NCBI GenBank assembly: GCA_036394195.1
Contig: DASWFO010000179.1
Span: 1 to 53,946, forward strand
DNA from: DATJPD01 sp036394195
Lineage (GTDB): Bacteria; Pseudomonadota; Alphaproteobacteria; CACIAM-22H2
Reading direction: 5' to 3'
Length of the DNA: 53,946 nt
Below, in pieces: positions 6,933-14,676 of the stretch. The stretch's first letter is position 1. Each line of letters starts with the position of its first letter. The notes beneath the pieces are model-generated. The model saw only the letters and a list, made by a program, of their open reading frames with translations, was not told the DNA's origin and ran no database searches. Made by a program: the position numbers and the translations under genes.

Positions 6933-7469
6933 ATGTCTCGCCTTCCCACCCCCGCCGTCGAAACCGCCACCGGCGCCACGGCGGAAGTCTTTGCACAAAT
7001 CAAGAAGGCGGCCGGCAAGGTGCCGAACACCTTCGCCGCGATCGGTGCTCATGGACCGGCCGCCCTCAAGGCCATACTGAACGCCGATGCGGTCCTCGCG
7101 GCTGGCTTACTGAGTAAGCAGGAGCAGGAGGTGATCAAGCTTGCCGTCAGCGCGGCCGTCGGCTGCGACTACTGCGAGGCGGCCCACGCCATGCTCAGCA
7201 AACTCGCCGGCCTGAAGGCCGACGCAATCCGGCAGATCCGCGCCGGCCAGACTACGGGTGACGCCAGACACGACGCCTTGGCGCGCTTCGTGCGACTGCT
7301 GGTCCTGACCCGCGGCACGATCAGTGACAAGGAATACGCGGCCGTCAGAGGCGCCGGCTACACCGACGCGCAGCTGGTGGACATCAGCCTGGCCCTGGCC
7401 GTGATCACCTTCACCAACGTCTTCAACCGTATCAACGACACAACGCTCGACTTCCCGGCGGCCGCCTGA
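6933..7469 (+). CDS. AhpD-like / carboxymuconolactone decarboxylase family protein
   Basis: The product has 178 residues; AAGGAG precedes the ATG by 9 bp. The alkylhydroperoxidase signature CDYCEAAHAML gives Cys78, Cys81 and His85, the thiol pair and proton relay of AhpD-type peroxidases. The family forms all-helical oligomers in the cytoplasm. The upstream 72-bp element and the downstream rclC gene place it in a putative oxidant-induced unit. A thiol-based peroxidase or electrophile-detoxifying role is more likely than aromatic decarboxylation because the CxxC is intact. Confidence 0.9.
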   Translation: MSRLPTPAVETATGATAEVFAQIKKAAGKVPNTFAAIGAHGPAALKAILNADAVLAAGLLSKQEQEVIKLAVSAAVGCDYCEAAHAMLSKLAGLKADAIRQIRAGQTTGDARHDALARFVRLLVLTRGTISDKEYAAVRGAGYTDAQLVDISLALAVITFTNVFNRINDTTLDFPAAA

Positions 7470-7483
7470 AGCGTCCGCCACAT

Positions 7484-7511
7484 GCCCGCCCGCGCTTTAA
7501 CGCGGGCGGGC
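7484..7511 (+). terminator. Intercistronic 11-bp hairpin
   Basis: GCCCGCCCGCG and its exact complement enclose CTTTAA between the AhpD-like gene and rclC. No T-run follows. The next gene has its own ribosome site 19 bp later and no evident promoter, so this is probably a processing or stability hairpin. Confidence 0.45.
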
Positions 7512-7540
7512 GGGTCGGCCCGTCATAAAGGAGTGCAACC

Positions 7541-8095
7541 ATGAGCTCGCTCAGCAAAATCTATCAACAGCAGATCCATCAACAGCAGAATGGGGTCATC
7601 AACTCGCTCATCAATGCGGTTGCCAGGTCGGACGTGTTCCGAAGCGACCTCGACTATCACGTCCTGCGCGCCGCGATGGTGATCATCTTCGCGTTCTTCG
7701 GCTACCAGAAGTGGTTCGAGTACGAGTTCGAGAGACTGGTCCCGTTCATCAGCAACGGTCCGCTGATCTTCTGGCTCTATCCTGTGTTCGGCCACGGCGG
7801 GGCCAGCTGGTTCCTCGGCGCGTCGGAGTGGACGACCGGCACCCTCCTGCTTCTGGGCTTCTGGGACAAGCGGGCCGGCATCCTCGGCGCCCTCGGCTCG
7901 ACCGCGACCTTCATCGGGACCGTCACCATCATCCCGTTCATGCCCGACGGGTGGGATCAGGCGGCGGGCGGCTTTCCGGCGATGACCGGCAACGTGCCCT
8001 TCCTGATGAAGGACGTGGTCCTCCTGGCGGTGTCGATCTACCTCCTGAAGCAGGACGTGGTGAGACTCTCACGCCAGGCAATCGTCCGGCCATGA
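7541..8095 (+). CDS. rclC: RclC/YkgB (DUF417) inner-membrane protein
   Basis: The product has 184 residues, with AAAGGAG before the ATG. After a Gln-rich cytoplasmic start (IYQQQIHQQQNG) come about four membrane helices, with the DUF417 hallmarks FAFFGYQKWFEYEF, PLIFWLYPVFG and GASEWTTGTLLLLGFW. E. coli RclC belongs to this family and is part of the reactive-chlorine response under RclR. Here the RclR-like gene is 2.6 kb away, with the AhpD-like gene directly upstream, which is unlike the E. coli rclABC order. No rclA flavoprotein gene is present in the window. Molecular activity of the family is not known to me. Confidence 0.88.
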   Translation: MSSLSKIYQQQIHQQQNGVINSLINAVARSDVFRSDLDYHVLRAAMVIIFAFFGYQKWFEYEFERLVPFISNGPLIFWLYPVFGHGGASWFLGASEWTTGTLLLLGFWDKRAGILGALGSTATFIGTVTIIPFMPDGWDQAAGGFPAMTGNVPFLMKDVVLLAVSIYLLKQDVVRLSRQAIVRP

Positions 8096-8104
8096 GCGCG
8101 GTCC

Positions 8105-8140
8105 GGCGGCCGGCAGGTGAACCCGCCGGCCGCCTTTTTT
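8105..8140 (+). terminator. Rho-independent terminator
   Basis: A perfect 10-bp GC stem (GGCGGCCGGC) with a 10-nt loop is followed directly by six T residues, 9 bp after the rclC stop. This is the clearest intrinsic terminator in the window and ends the AhpD-like/rclC unit. Confidence 0.9.
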
Positions 8141-8167
8141 CTGAACCTGTCGTATGGAATGAGTGTC

Positions 8168-8458
8168 ATGACAACCACCTCTCTGCCTCGCCGACGCGCA
8201 ATTCAGCGCATTCTCAGCAGCATCCTTGCGGCCGTTCTGCCGCGCATCGCCACAGCGAGTCCGCCAGCGGTACCTTGCGCCGCGGCAGTCCGCGCCGCCG
8301 CACAAGCGCTCCCATCATGGCCGCGCAAATTCCCAGGGATCGGCCTGCGTCAGCAGGCGATGATCCGACTCCGCGCGGCGGCACAGGCGGCGATCTCGGG
8401 CGACGAGAACCTGTGTTGGCACCAGCTCGCAGCGTCCGGCTACAAGCCGGACCAGTAG
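8168..8458 (+). CDS. Small exported protein, relative of the 2867 gene
   Basis: The product has 96 residues; an in-frame ATG at 8159 is the alternative, but GGAATGAG sits properly only for the second ATG. Residues about 1-30 form a Tat-like or Sec signal (SLPRRRAIQRILSSILAAVL). The mature part ends AAISGDENLCWHQLA, matching the GDDEGCWHW end of the 2867 product, and both have an earlier Cys. It lies straight after the rclC terminator and so needs its own promoter, which I could not identify. The function is unknown. Confidence 0.65.
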   Translation: MTTTSLPRRRAIQRILSSILAAVLPRIATASPPAVPCAAAVRAAAQALPSWPRKFPGIGLRQQAMIRLRAAAQAAISGDENLCWHQLAASGYKPDQ

Positions 8459-8506
8459 AGGATGGTGTGGCGAGTGCGCTGCATCGGAATGATCGGCCTG
8501 CCCGAC

Positions 8507-8530
8507 GTCTGCTTGTGGCAGTTAGCGGAC
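8507..8530. repeat. Imperfect palindrome GTCTGCT...AGCGGAC
   Basis: Seven-base arms with one mismatch around a 10-nt centre, in the 145-bp gap between the exported-protein gene and the LVIVD gene. Similar GTCCGCT...AGCGGAC units are scattered in some rhizobial genomes, so this may be a decayed dispersed repeat. Confidence 0.3.
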
Positions 8531-8603
8531 CTCCGTGTCGGCCGCGGATGGTCAGCTACCGTCTCCGCAATCCCTAACTTTATCTGTTCACCTCACCGGA
8601 CTA

Positions 8604-10139
8604 TCAGCGCAGCGCCGGGATAGGCGGCGTCGTCGGCAAGGGGCCGGTGTAACGGAGCACGGTGAGGCCGCCGCCGTTGCCGTCGGTCACATAGATCAGG
8701 TCGGAGTTCCAGTCGGGGTAAGGCTCGCGCGTGTGGCGGCCCTTCTGCCCCGGCACGTCGATCGTGAAATCCGGCGATATGTAGTAGCCCACCTCGCGCG
8801 GCGCGAACGGGTTCGAGATATCGATGGCCCGCAGGCCCTGGTTGTACCAAGCCTGATAAAAGAGATTGCCGTCCCGTAATCGGTGATCGAATTCGGCCAT
8901 GTGCGCCGATTCCTGCGAGCCCTCCGGGCAGATGAACTTCTTTTTGTCGAAGTCGTACTGATCGTCGACGCCGCGGATGTGATAGGTCGAGAGCAACGTG
9001 ATGCGGTCGAGATAGGTGATATCGAGGATGCGGCCAAAGCCCGGCGGGCAGCTGAAATGCTCGTCTGTCAGCACCGCAATCGTCGGCAATTCCGAGGTGT
9101 GATGCGCCGGCATGAACGTGTGGGCGCCGGGGCAGCACCCCTCGCGTGGCAGGCCCGGATCGCCATTGAACGGCGGCGAGTAGTCGAAGCCGCCGTCGAT
9201 CCGCTTCGGCTTCGACGGGTCGGTGATGTCCAGCACCACGATGCCCTCGTCGCGATAAGCGACATAGAGGCGATCATTGTCTTTCTGGATCTCGTGGCAG
9301 GTGATCATCTGATCGCTGCCATTGGGGTTTTTCCGGTTGAGCTCCGAGAAATTCTCCCCTTTGTGCTGACCCGTGATGTGAAAGCGCGCGGCCGTCGTCG
9401 GCTTCGACGGCGTGTCGTAGTTGATGATATTCAGCTCCTCGACCTGAATCTCAGGCTTCGATTCGGCTGCCGTGCCGCACACGTACACGTAGGAATCGTC
9501 CATCTCCATCCCGTGGGTGAGGCCCCCGGGGTTGAGCCAATCGCCCAGCAGCTTGGGGGTGCGCGGATCGGACACGTCATAGAACGACACGCCCGACAGC
9601 AGGCGCGCACCGGGCGCGGGCTTGCTGGGATTGGACTGCACCGGGCGGGCCCCGGTCAGGTTGTTCGGCTGCTCGCCGCTGTGATCGAACGCCAGAACAT
9701 TGCGCGCGCAGCTCACTCTCAGATACGTGTTCTTGGTCCCCGGATGGCCGGGGATGAAGGACAGCGGCTTCATGTCGGCGGGATTGCTGACGTCAACGAT
9801 CAGCACGCCGAAGACGATCGGATTGTAGCCGGCGAGAAACGCCGTCTTGTTGTCGCAGATGCGCATGGTGTTGATGGCCATGCCGACATGGCTGAAGGCG
9901 GGGTTGACCCAGGGCCCGCGCAAATAGGAGTGACCGACGATCTCGAAATTCTTGACCCGGGAGTATTTTTTGAAGCTGTCGAGGGTATTGAGCTGGAACA
10001 TGTCGGCGCCGTTGGGCGGCACGCCCAGAACCTGCGCGGATTCCCACGGCTCCTCCGGCGCTCTCGTGCAGGCGGTCAGCATCGCCGCCACCGCGAGCAC
10101 GGACAGAACGGCTCGCAGCCGCGAAAACCGGACGCTCAT
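8604..10139 (-). CDS. LVIVD-repeat lipoprotein (beta-propeller)
   Basis: The product has 511 residues. A lipoprotein signal ends at Cys24 (VAAMLTAC). The body is built of LVIVD-type blades, for example VFGVLIVDVSNPADMKPL, GVSFYDVSDPRTPKLLG, GIVVLDITDPSKPKRI and GLRAIDISNPFAPREVG, which form a cell-surface or periplasmic beta-propeller. Ten or more Cys, including a CC pair (REGCCPGAH), suggest disulfides. Such proteins are often extracellular and of unknown ligand. The gene is divergent from copC across 133 bp in which I see no clear regulatory site. Confidence 0.85.
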   Translation of the reverse strand: MSVRFSRLRAVLSVLAVAAMLTACTRAPEEPWESAQVLGVPPNGADMFQLNTLDSFKKYSRVKNFEIVGHSYLRGPWVNPAFSHVGMAINTMRICDNKTAFLAGYNPIVFGVLIVDVSNPADMKPLSFIPGHPGTKNTYLRVSCARNVLAFDHSGEQPNNLTGARPVQSNPSKPAPGARLLSGVSFYDVSDPRTPKLLGDWLNPGGLTHGMEMDDSYVYVCGTAAESKPEIQVEELNIINYDTPSKPTTAARFHITGQHKGENFSELNRKNPNGSDQMITCHEIQKDNDRLYVAYRDEGIVVLDITDPSKPKRIDGGFDYSPPFNGDPGLPREGCCPGAHTFMPAHHTSELPTIAVLTDEHFSCPPGFGRILDITYLDRITLLSTYHIRGVDDQYDFDKKKFICPEGSQESAHMAEFDHRLRDGNLFYQAWYNQGLRAIDISNPFAPREVGYYISPDFTIDVPGQKGRHTREPYPDWNSDLIYVTDGNGGGLTVLRYTGPLPTTPPIPALR

Positions 10140-10272
10140 GATATTCCCCCCTTTGCGAATTGCGGCGTGATGCCGTTCGCGCGATGATAGGTAAGGCTTC
10201 GCCGTCGCTCAACCCGGAACTCGTTGCTGCGACAGCGAACGGCCGACAGGGCTGGACCTCGGGAATGAAGAC

Positions 10273-10647
10273 GTGAAGCGCATTGCTTTATGGGCGGCGC
10301 CGCTGGCGGCGGCGTTATGTCTGGGGTCGACGCAGCTCGCGGCCCATGCGCAGCTGAAGCGCGCGACCCCGCCGGTCGGCGGGACCGTCACGGTCGCCGA
10401 CCTCCCGGCCGAGATGCACCTCTGGTTCAGCGAGACGATCGAACCATCATTCGTCCAATGCCGGATCACGGATGCGGAGGGCAATCAGGTCGACCTCCGC
10501 AACCCCCGCGTCAATCCGGAGGACCACACCGAAATTCGCGTCTCCCTGCCCCGCCTCACACCCGGCCTCTATCGCGTGAGCTGGCGCGTGATGTCCGTCG
10601 ATACCCATCGGACCAACGGGACATTCCCCTTCCACGTCGAGCCATGA
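10273..10647 (+). CDS. copC: CopC-like periplasmic copper-binding protein
   Basis: The product has 124 residues from a GTG start, the only plausible one because the nearby upstream ATG runs into a stop. The signal peptide is residues 1-26 and the mature protein starts near H25 in AHAQLKRATPPVGG, the N-terminal His-type Cu(II) site of CopC. The fold is the compact beta-barrel with LWFSETIEPSF and SVDTHRTNGTFPFHV at the C-terminus. It passes copper in the periplasm to the membrane partner CopD, encoded next with a 52-bp gap. Confidence 0.92.
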   Translation: MKRIALWAAPLAAALCLGSTQLAAHAQLKRATPPVGGTVTVADLPAEMHLWFSETIEPSFVQCRITDAEGNQVDLRNPRVNPEDHTEIRVSLPRLTPGLYRVSWRVMSVDTHRTNGTFPFHVEP

Positions 10648-10699
10648 CGCTTCCTCGGCGCAGCCCTTCGGAGCCACGACCATAAACTACGTCCTGGCT

Positions 10700-11623
10700 G
10701 TGACGCGCGCGGTTCACTTTGCCGCGGCAGTGCAGACATTCGGCGCCCTGCTCTTCCTGTGGCTCCTGGCCGACCCGGACGTCTCTGCGACGAGCCCGGC
10801 CGCAGCCCGGCACCGACCGCGCTGGGCGGTGCCGCTGATTGCCGTGTCCTTGGCCGCAACGATGGTCTCCGGCGCCGTCTGGCTGGTGCTCCAGGCGGCG
10901 GACATGACCGAGGGCCCGCTTGACGAAGCCTGGCGCAGCGGCGCTTTCGGCACTCTGCTTTTCGAGACATACGCCGGTCGCGTCTGGCAGATCCGGATTG
11001 CGGTCGCGGCCGCACTCCTCCTGAACGTGTGTGCGCTGGCCATTCCAGACATGAACCTCAAACAGCGTTGGCTGAACGCGACCGGTCTGGCCCTTGCCGG
11101 CGCCGTTCTGATTTCGGCTGCCTGGCTCGGCCATGCGGGGGCTGACCCCAGCGCACTGGGTCCGCTGCATCTTTCGGTTCATGCCGCACACATGCTGGCG
11201 GCCGCAAGCTGGCTCGGCGGTCTCCTGCCGTTCTCGCTCCTTTTATGGCAGGCGCGGCGTGCCGGGACGGTGACCGAGCTCGCGCTTGCCCGCCGAACCG
11301 GTGTGCGATTTGGCAATCTGGCGCAGCTGGCGGTGGCCGTCCTCGTGCTCAGTGGAATTGTGAACACAGGGCTGCTCGTTGACAGCGTCGAGGATCTTCT
11401 GACGGGTGCCTTCGCCGGACTGCTCGCCGCCAAGGTCGGCCTTCTCCTGATCATGCTGATGCTGGCGGCCGAGAACCGGTGGCGGCTCGTGCCGAACCTT
11501 GCGCCGAACGAGCCGGCGGTTGCCGCACGGCTGCGCCGCAATATCATCGGCGAACTTGCATTGGGCGGGCTCATCTTGCTGATTGCCGGTGTCCTCGGCA
11601 TCACCGCCCCGAATGGCGGCTAG
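10700..11623 (+). CDS. copD: CopD-family copper-resistance membrane protein
   Basis: The product has 307 residues from a GTG start; the frame has no other standard start between the copC end and this codon. About eight membrane helices are present. The His residues in VTRAVHFAAAVQTFGALLF, WLGHAGADPS and HLSVHAAHMLAAASWLGGLL are those of the CopD family, proposed to carry copper inward across the inner membrane together with CopC. The next gene starts 25 bp later behind TTGAGGAGG, so the PEP-mutase-like gene is likely co-transcribed. Confidence 0.9.
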   Translation: MTRAVHFAAAVQTFGALLFLWLLADPDVSATSPAAARHRPRWAVPLIAVSLAATMVSGAVWLVLQAADMTEGPLDEAWRSGAFGTLLFETYAGRVWQIRIAVAAALLLNVCALAIPDMNLKQRWLNATGLALAGAVLISAAWLGHAGADPSALGPLHLSVHAAHMLAAASWLGGLLPFSLLLWQARRAGTVTELALARRTGVRFGNLAQLAVAVLVLSGIVNTGLLVDSVEDLLTGAFAGLLAAKVGLLLIMLMLAAENRWRLVPNLAPNEPAVAARLRRNIIGELALGGLILLIAGVLGITAPNGG

Positions 11624-11647
11624 CTCCCTATTGAGGAGGATCGAAAC

Positions 11648-12526
11648 ATGCCCGACCACCATCCGAAGGCGAGCGCCCTACGCGCCAAGCTGAATGTCCA
11701 CCGGCCGGCGCTCGCCATGGCCGCGCACAACCCGCTCGCCGCGAAGCTCGCCGCCATGGCCGGCTTCGACGCGATCTGGGGGAGCGGCTTCGAGCTGTCC
11801 GCCTCCTACGCCGTGCCCGATGCCAATATCCTGTCCATGGACACGCATCTCGACATGATGCGCGCGATCGGCGAGGTGCAGGATGCCCCGGTTGTCGCCG
11901 ATATCGACACCGGCTTCGGCAACGCCGTGAACGTGGCCTACGCCGTCCCGCGCTACGTGGCGGCCGGCGTGGCGGCGGTCGTCATGGAGGACAAGACGTT
12001 CCCCAAGGATTCCAGCCTGCGCGCCGGCGGGCGGCAGGAGCTGGTGCCGGTCGGCGAGTTCTGCGGCAAGCTCGCGGCGGCGCGCGCCGCGGCCGGTGGC
12101 GCGCTGGTGGTGGCGCGCACCGAGGCGCTAATCGCGGGCCTGGGCCAGGACGAGGCGCTCCGTCGCGGCGAGGCTTACGCCGACGCCGGGGCCGATGCGG
12201 TGCTGATCCACAGCAAGCAGACGGCGCCGGACGAGATTCTCGCGTTTTGTCGCGCCTGGCCCGGGCGCGTGCCGTTGGTGCTCGTCCCCACCAGCTATCC
12301 GAAGCTGTCCTTCGCCGACATCGCGGCCCTCGGCAAGGTCGGGCTGATCATCTGCGGCAACCACGCCATTCGGGCCGCCGTCGCCGCCATGCGGGACGTG
12401 TTTCGCCGCATCATTGCCGATGGCGGCATTGCCGGCGTGGAGACCGACATCGCCTCGGTCGGCGAGGTGTTTGCGCTGCAAGGCGACGCCCGCTTGCGCG
12501 AGTTCGAGAAGGCCTATTTGCGCTGA
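11648..12526 (+). CDS. Isocitrate lyase/PEP mutase superfamily enzyme, phosphonopyruvate hydrolase-like
   Basis: The product has 292 residues behind a strong GAGGAGG. The (beta/alpha)8 barrel of the ICL/PEPM family is clear: GFDAIWGSGFELSASYAVPD, metal-binding VVADIDTGFG (Asp85, Asp87) and the mobile gate loop MEDKTFPK (114-120). The EDK-x-FPK form is that of PEP mutase and phosphonopyruvate hydrolase rather than isocitrate or methylisocitrate lyase, which have KKCGH. Cytoplasmic breakage or rearrangement of a P-C or C-C bond is expected. No phosphonate genes lie nearby, so the substrate is open, and co-transcription with copCD is odd. Confidence 0.85.
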   Translation: MPDHHPKASALRAKLNVHRPALAMAAHNPLAAKLAAMAGFDAIWGSGFELSASYAVPDANILSMDTHLDMMRAIGEVQDAPVVADIDTGFGNAVNVAYAVPRYVAAGVAAVVMEDKTFPKDSSLRAGGRQELVPVGEFCGKLAAARAAAGGALVVARTEALIAGLGQDEALRRGEAYADAGADAVLIHSKQTAPDEILAFCRAWPGRVPLVLVPTSYPKLSFADIAALGKVGLIICGNHAIRAAVAAMRDVFRRIIADGGIAGVETDIASVGEVFALQGDARLREFEKAYLR

Positions 12527-12538
12527 GGCCAGTGTTGC

Positions 12539-13258
12539 TCAGCGCAGCCCGTAGCCCTCGAAATCCGCCGCCACGTCCGGCTCGAGCTGGGTCGCCGCGG
12601 CCATGTCCGCCTGGGCGCCGGCCGCATCGCCCGTGGCGCGCTTGGCCAGGCCGCGGCCGTAGAACGACGATGCGATTTTCGGATCGGCTTTGATCGCGGC
12701 GTCGTAGTCCGCGAGCGCCTGGTCGTAGCGTTTCATTTTGAGGTAGACGAAGCCGCGGCTGTTGAGCGCCTCGACGTCGTCCGGATGGCGGCGCACGGAC
12801 TCGTTGCAATCGGCCAGCGCCTCCGGCAACCGATCGGCCGCGGCACGGTAGAAACATCGCCCGGCCCAGGCGTCGGCGTCGTCCGGCTTCACGCGGATGG
12901 CTTCGGCGAAATCGGCCATCGCCCGATCGTATTGCTTCTGCTCGCCATAGGCGGTCCCGCGGGCGTCCAAGGCGGCCGCCAGGCTCGGATTGAGCTCGAG
13001 CGCCTTGGTGTAGTCGGCGATGGCGGGCGCGTACTCGTCCTTCGCCGCATGCGACAAGCCGCGATTGAGATAGGCACCGGCGAGGTGATCCGGGCGCTCT
13101 TGCCCCGCCTGGATAATGGTCGAGCAGGCGGTGATGCTGGCATCGGGGGTGCGGCCGTCGGCGCATCCGCGCCACAGATCGGGCGACGCCTGCGCCCAGG
13201 CATCCGCAGTCGCCATGCAGAGACATCCCGCAACGGCGACAATCATCGCAACGCGCAT
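12539..13258 (-). CDS. Exported TPR-repeat protein
   Basis: The product has 239 residues with a signal peptide of about 23 (MRVAMIVAVAGCLCMATADA). It is followed by ACSTIIQAGQ, the usual start of SEL1/TPR envelope proteins in alphaproteobacteria, and four to five TPR units (AYLNRGLSHAAKDEYAPAIA, ADYTKALELNP, AYGEQKQYDRAMADF and so on). It is expected in the periplasm as a protein-interaction scaffold. It converges with the PEP-mutase-like gene with only 12 bp between stops. Confidence 0.88.
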   Translation of the reverse strand: MRVAMIVAVAGCLCMATADAWAQASPDLWRGCADGRTPDASITACSTIIQAGQERPDHLAGAYLNRGLSHAAKDEYAPAIADYTKALELNPSLAAALDARGTAYGEQKQYDRAMADFAEAIRVKPDDADAWAGRCFYRAAADRLPEALADCNESVRRHPDDVEALNSRGFVYLKMKRYDQALADYDAAIKADPKIASSFYGRGLAKRATGDAAGAQADMAAATQLEPDVAADFEGYGLR

Positions 13259-13301
13259 TTGACGCTCCTGTCATTCACCTTCGGCGCTGGCATTGTACTG
13301 C

Positions 13302-13523
13302 TTATCGCATCGTCGCGTCGCCGGTGTGATCAATATGCTCGGGGTGCGCGTCGCCGGCGAGCCTCTGGGCAAGGTCCATCAGGGTTGTTTTGAGACTCTG
13401 AGGGTCCACGCGATCGGCCCGCATCATCGCGGTGACGACCGGATCGGCAAGAGCTTCCTCCAGGCTCGGCTCGCCGTCGAAGGGCATCATGATCGGCCCC
13501 CAGTCGAACCCTATGAGAGCCAT
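13302..13523 (-). CDS. Small hypothetical protein (73 aa)
   Basis: It starts MALIGFDWGPIMMPFDGEPS and continues with an acidic helical part (LEEALADPVVTAMMRADRVD). The start codon lies 13 nt inside the end of the 60-residue membrane-protein gene, which suggests coupled translation. The family is not recognised. It has no membrane segment or signal. Confidence 0.55.
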   Translation of the reverse strand: MALIGFDWGPIMMPFDGEPSLEEALADPVVTAMMRADRVDPQSLKTTLMDLAQRLAGDAHPEHIDHTGDATMR

Positions 13524-13693
13524 GCCGCGCCCGCCAGCGCCGCGCACCCGATCGCGATCGAGACCCCCCACCAGAAATCTTCGCGCGCCTCTCTCCGTTG
13601 CAGGTCTTCCTCGGACGCCGCCTCGAGGGCGTAGAGCCAGTCCGGCACGGATTTCGCCGCGTCTGCCGCGGTGGGATCGATGGGTGTGCGCAT
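13511..13693 (-). CDS. Small single-span membrane protein (60 aa)
   Basis: It has an acidic N-terminus (MRTPIDPTAADAAKSVPDWL, then EAASEEDLQRREARED) and one C-terminal membrane helix (FWWGVSIAIGCAALAGAAWL), so it is probably tail-anchored. It overlaps the 73-residue gene by 13 nt. No family is recognised; the pair probably makes one unit. Confidence 0.55.
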   Translation of the reverse strand: MRTPIDPTAADAAKSVPDWLYALEAASEEDLQRREAREDFWWGVSIAIGCAALAGAAWLS

Positions 13694-13763
13694 GACAGAG
13701 TCGCACGCGGCTGGCGGACAAACCCTGCGCCGCGACGGTCGCCCCTTGAGGTGAAGCGCGGTC

Positions 13764-14411
13764 CTAGCGCTCGGCGAGGAGGCCGGTCAGCAGCATCTCC
13801 GTCTGCGTGCGGACGAGATCCTCGACGTCTTCCCAGGGGAAACGCGGCCGCGGGCGCGCAATGAGCAAGGACGTCAAACCGTGCATCGATGCCCACAGCG
13901 TCTGCGCGACCAGCCTCGGCGACCCAAGATCACGACGCAGCACGCCCTCCTCCATCGCCTCGGCGACCCGCTTTTCGAGCTCCAGGAACAGTGGAAACCC
14001 GATTGCCCCCTGCCACGGCCTCATGACCATGAAGGCGAGCCGATATTCGTTCGGATACTTGAGGCCGAAGCGGACATAGCCGGCGACGCAGCGCCGGAAC
14101 CAGTCCCGCGTGTCGGCGGCCTCGGCGCCCAACCCGGCGACCATGCGGCCGAGCTCGGCGAACGCGTCCTGGATCAGACGCGCGAGGATCTTGTCCTTGC
14201 TGCTGTAGTAGGTGAACAGCGCGGTCTGCGAGATGCCGACCCGCTCGGCGATCTTGCGGGTTGTGACGTTCTCGACGCCCTGCTCGAGAAAGAGCTCCTT
14301 CGCCGCGACCAGGATTTCGGCGAGGCGCTCGTGCCCGCTGCCGCGCGGCTTTCGGTTGGTCAGCGAGATCGTATAGGTGCGGGCACTGGGTTTCGTCTTG
14401 GCCGGTGCCAT
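13764..14411 (-). CDS. TetR/AcrR-family regulator
   Basis: The product has 215 residues. A basic leader precedes the TetR helix-turn-helix (VTTRKIAERVGISQTALFTY, then YSSKDKILARL) at about 46-80. The C-terminal ligand domain has the WHG-type features (YVRFGLKYPNEYRLAFMVM; WASMHGLTSLLIARP). It is divergent from the DUF3313 lipoprotein gene. A near-perfect 27-bp palindrome sits just downstream of that gene's likely promoter, so repression of the lipoprotein gene by this or the second TetR protein is probable. The ligand is unknown. Confidence 0.9.
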   Translation of the reverse strand: MAPAKTKPSARTYTISLTNRKPRGSGHERLAEILVAAKELFLEQGVENVTTRKIAERVGISQTALFTYYSSKDKILARLIQDAFAELGRMVAGLGAEAADTRDWFRRCVAGYVRFGLKYPNEYRLAFMVMRPWQGAIGFPLFLELEKRVAEAMEEGVLRRDLGSPRLVAQTLWASMHGLTSLLIARPRPRFPWEDVEDLVRTQTEMLLTGLLAER

Positions 14412-14532
14412 AGCTGGTCGTCACCTCCGAGTGCTGTTCGTCGCGGCGAGTCTATAGCGGTAACGACGCGGACGCATCCGCCGCCGCGATCTCCGATGAC
14501 CGCCGGTGCTGCGATTTATCGCGGTTTGTCCC

Positions 14533-14560
14533 TTGACGCGGACGCCTGCGCTGCTAGGTT
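14533..14560 (+). promoter_or_regulatory. Sigma70-type promoter of the DUF3313 gene
   Basis: A -35-like TTGACG (14533-14538) is 16 bp from a -10-like TAGGTT (14555-14560). The 27-bp palindrome begins 5 bp after it, where a repressor would cover the transcription start. Confidence 0.5.
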
Positions 14561-14564
14561 GCCA

Positions 14565-14591
14565 CGATAAGTGATCATTGATCAGTTATCG
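14565..14591. promoter_or_regulatory. 27-bp palindromic TetR operator
   Basis: CGATAAGTGATCA, one central T, then TGATCAGTTATCG: 12 of 13 arm positions are complementary. It lies in the 265-bp divergent gap between the TetR gene at 13764-14411 and the DUF3313 lipoprotein gene. Confidence 0.75.
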
Positions 14592-14619
14592 TTGAACATC
14601 AAGCTATCATTGAACATCA
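14587..14619 (+). repeat. Two 15-bp direct repeats with 18-bp period
   Basis: TATCGTTGAACATCA and TATCATTGAACATCA (14 of 15 identical) start at 14587 and 14605, the first overlapping the operator. They may be a second regulator site or an operator duplication. Confidence 0.5.
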
Positions 14620-14676
14620 TGTGCGGCCACGCCCCTCGGCGTCGCCGGGCTTTGATCAATCATCGGGAGATCAACC

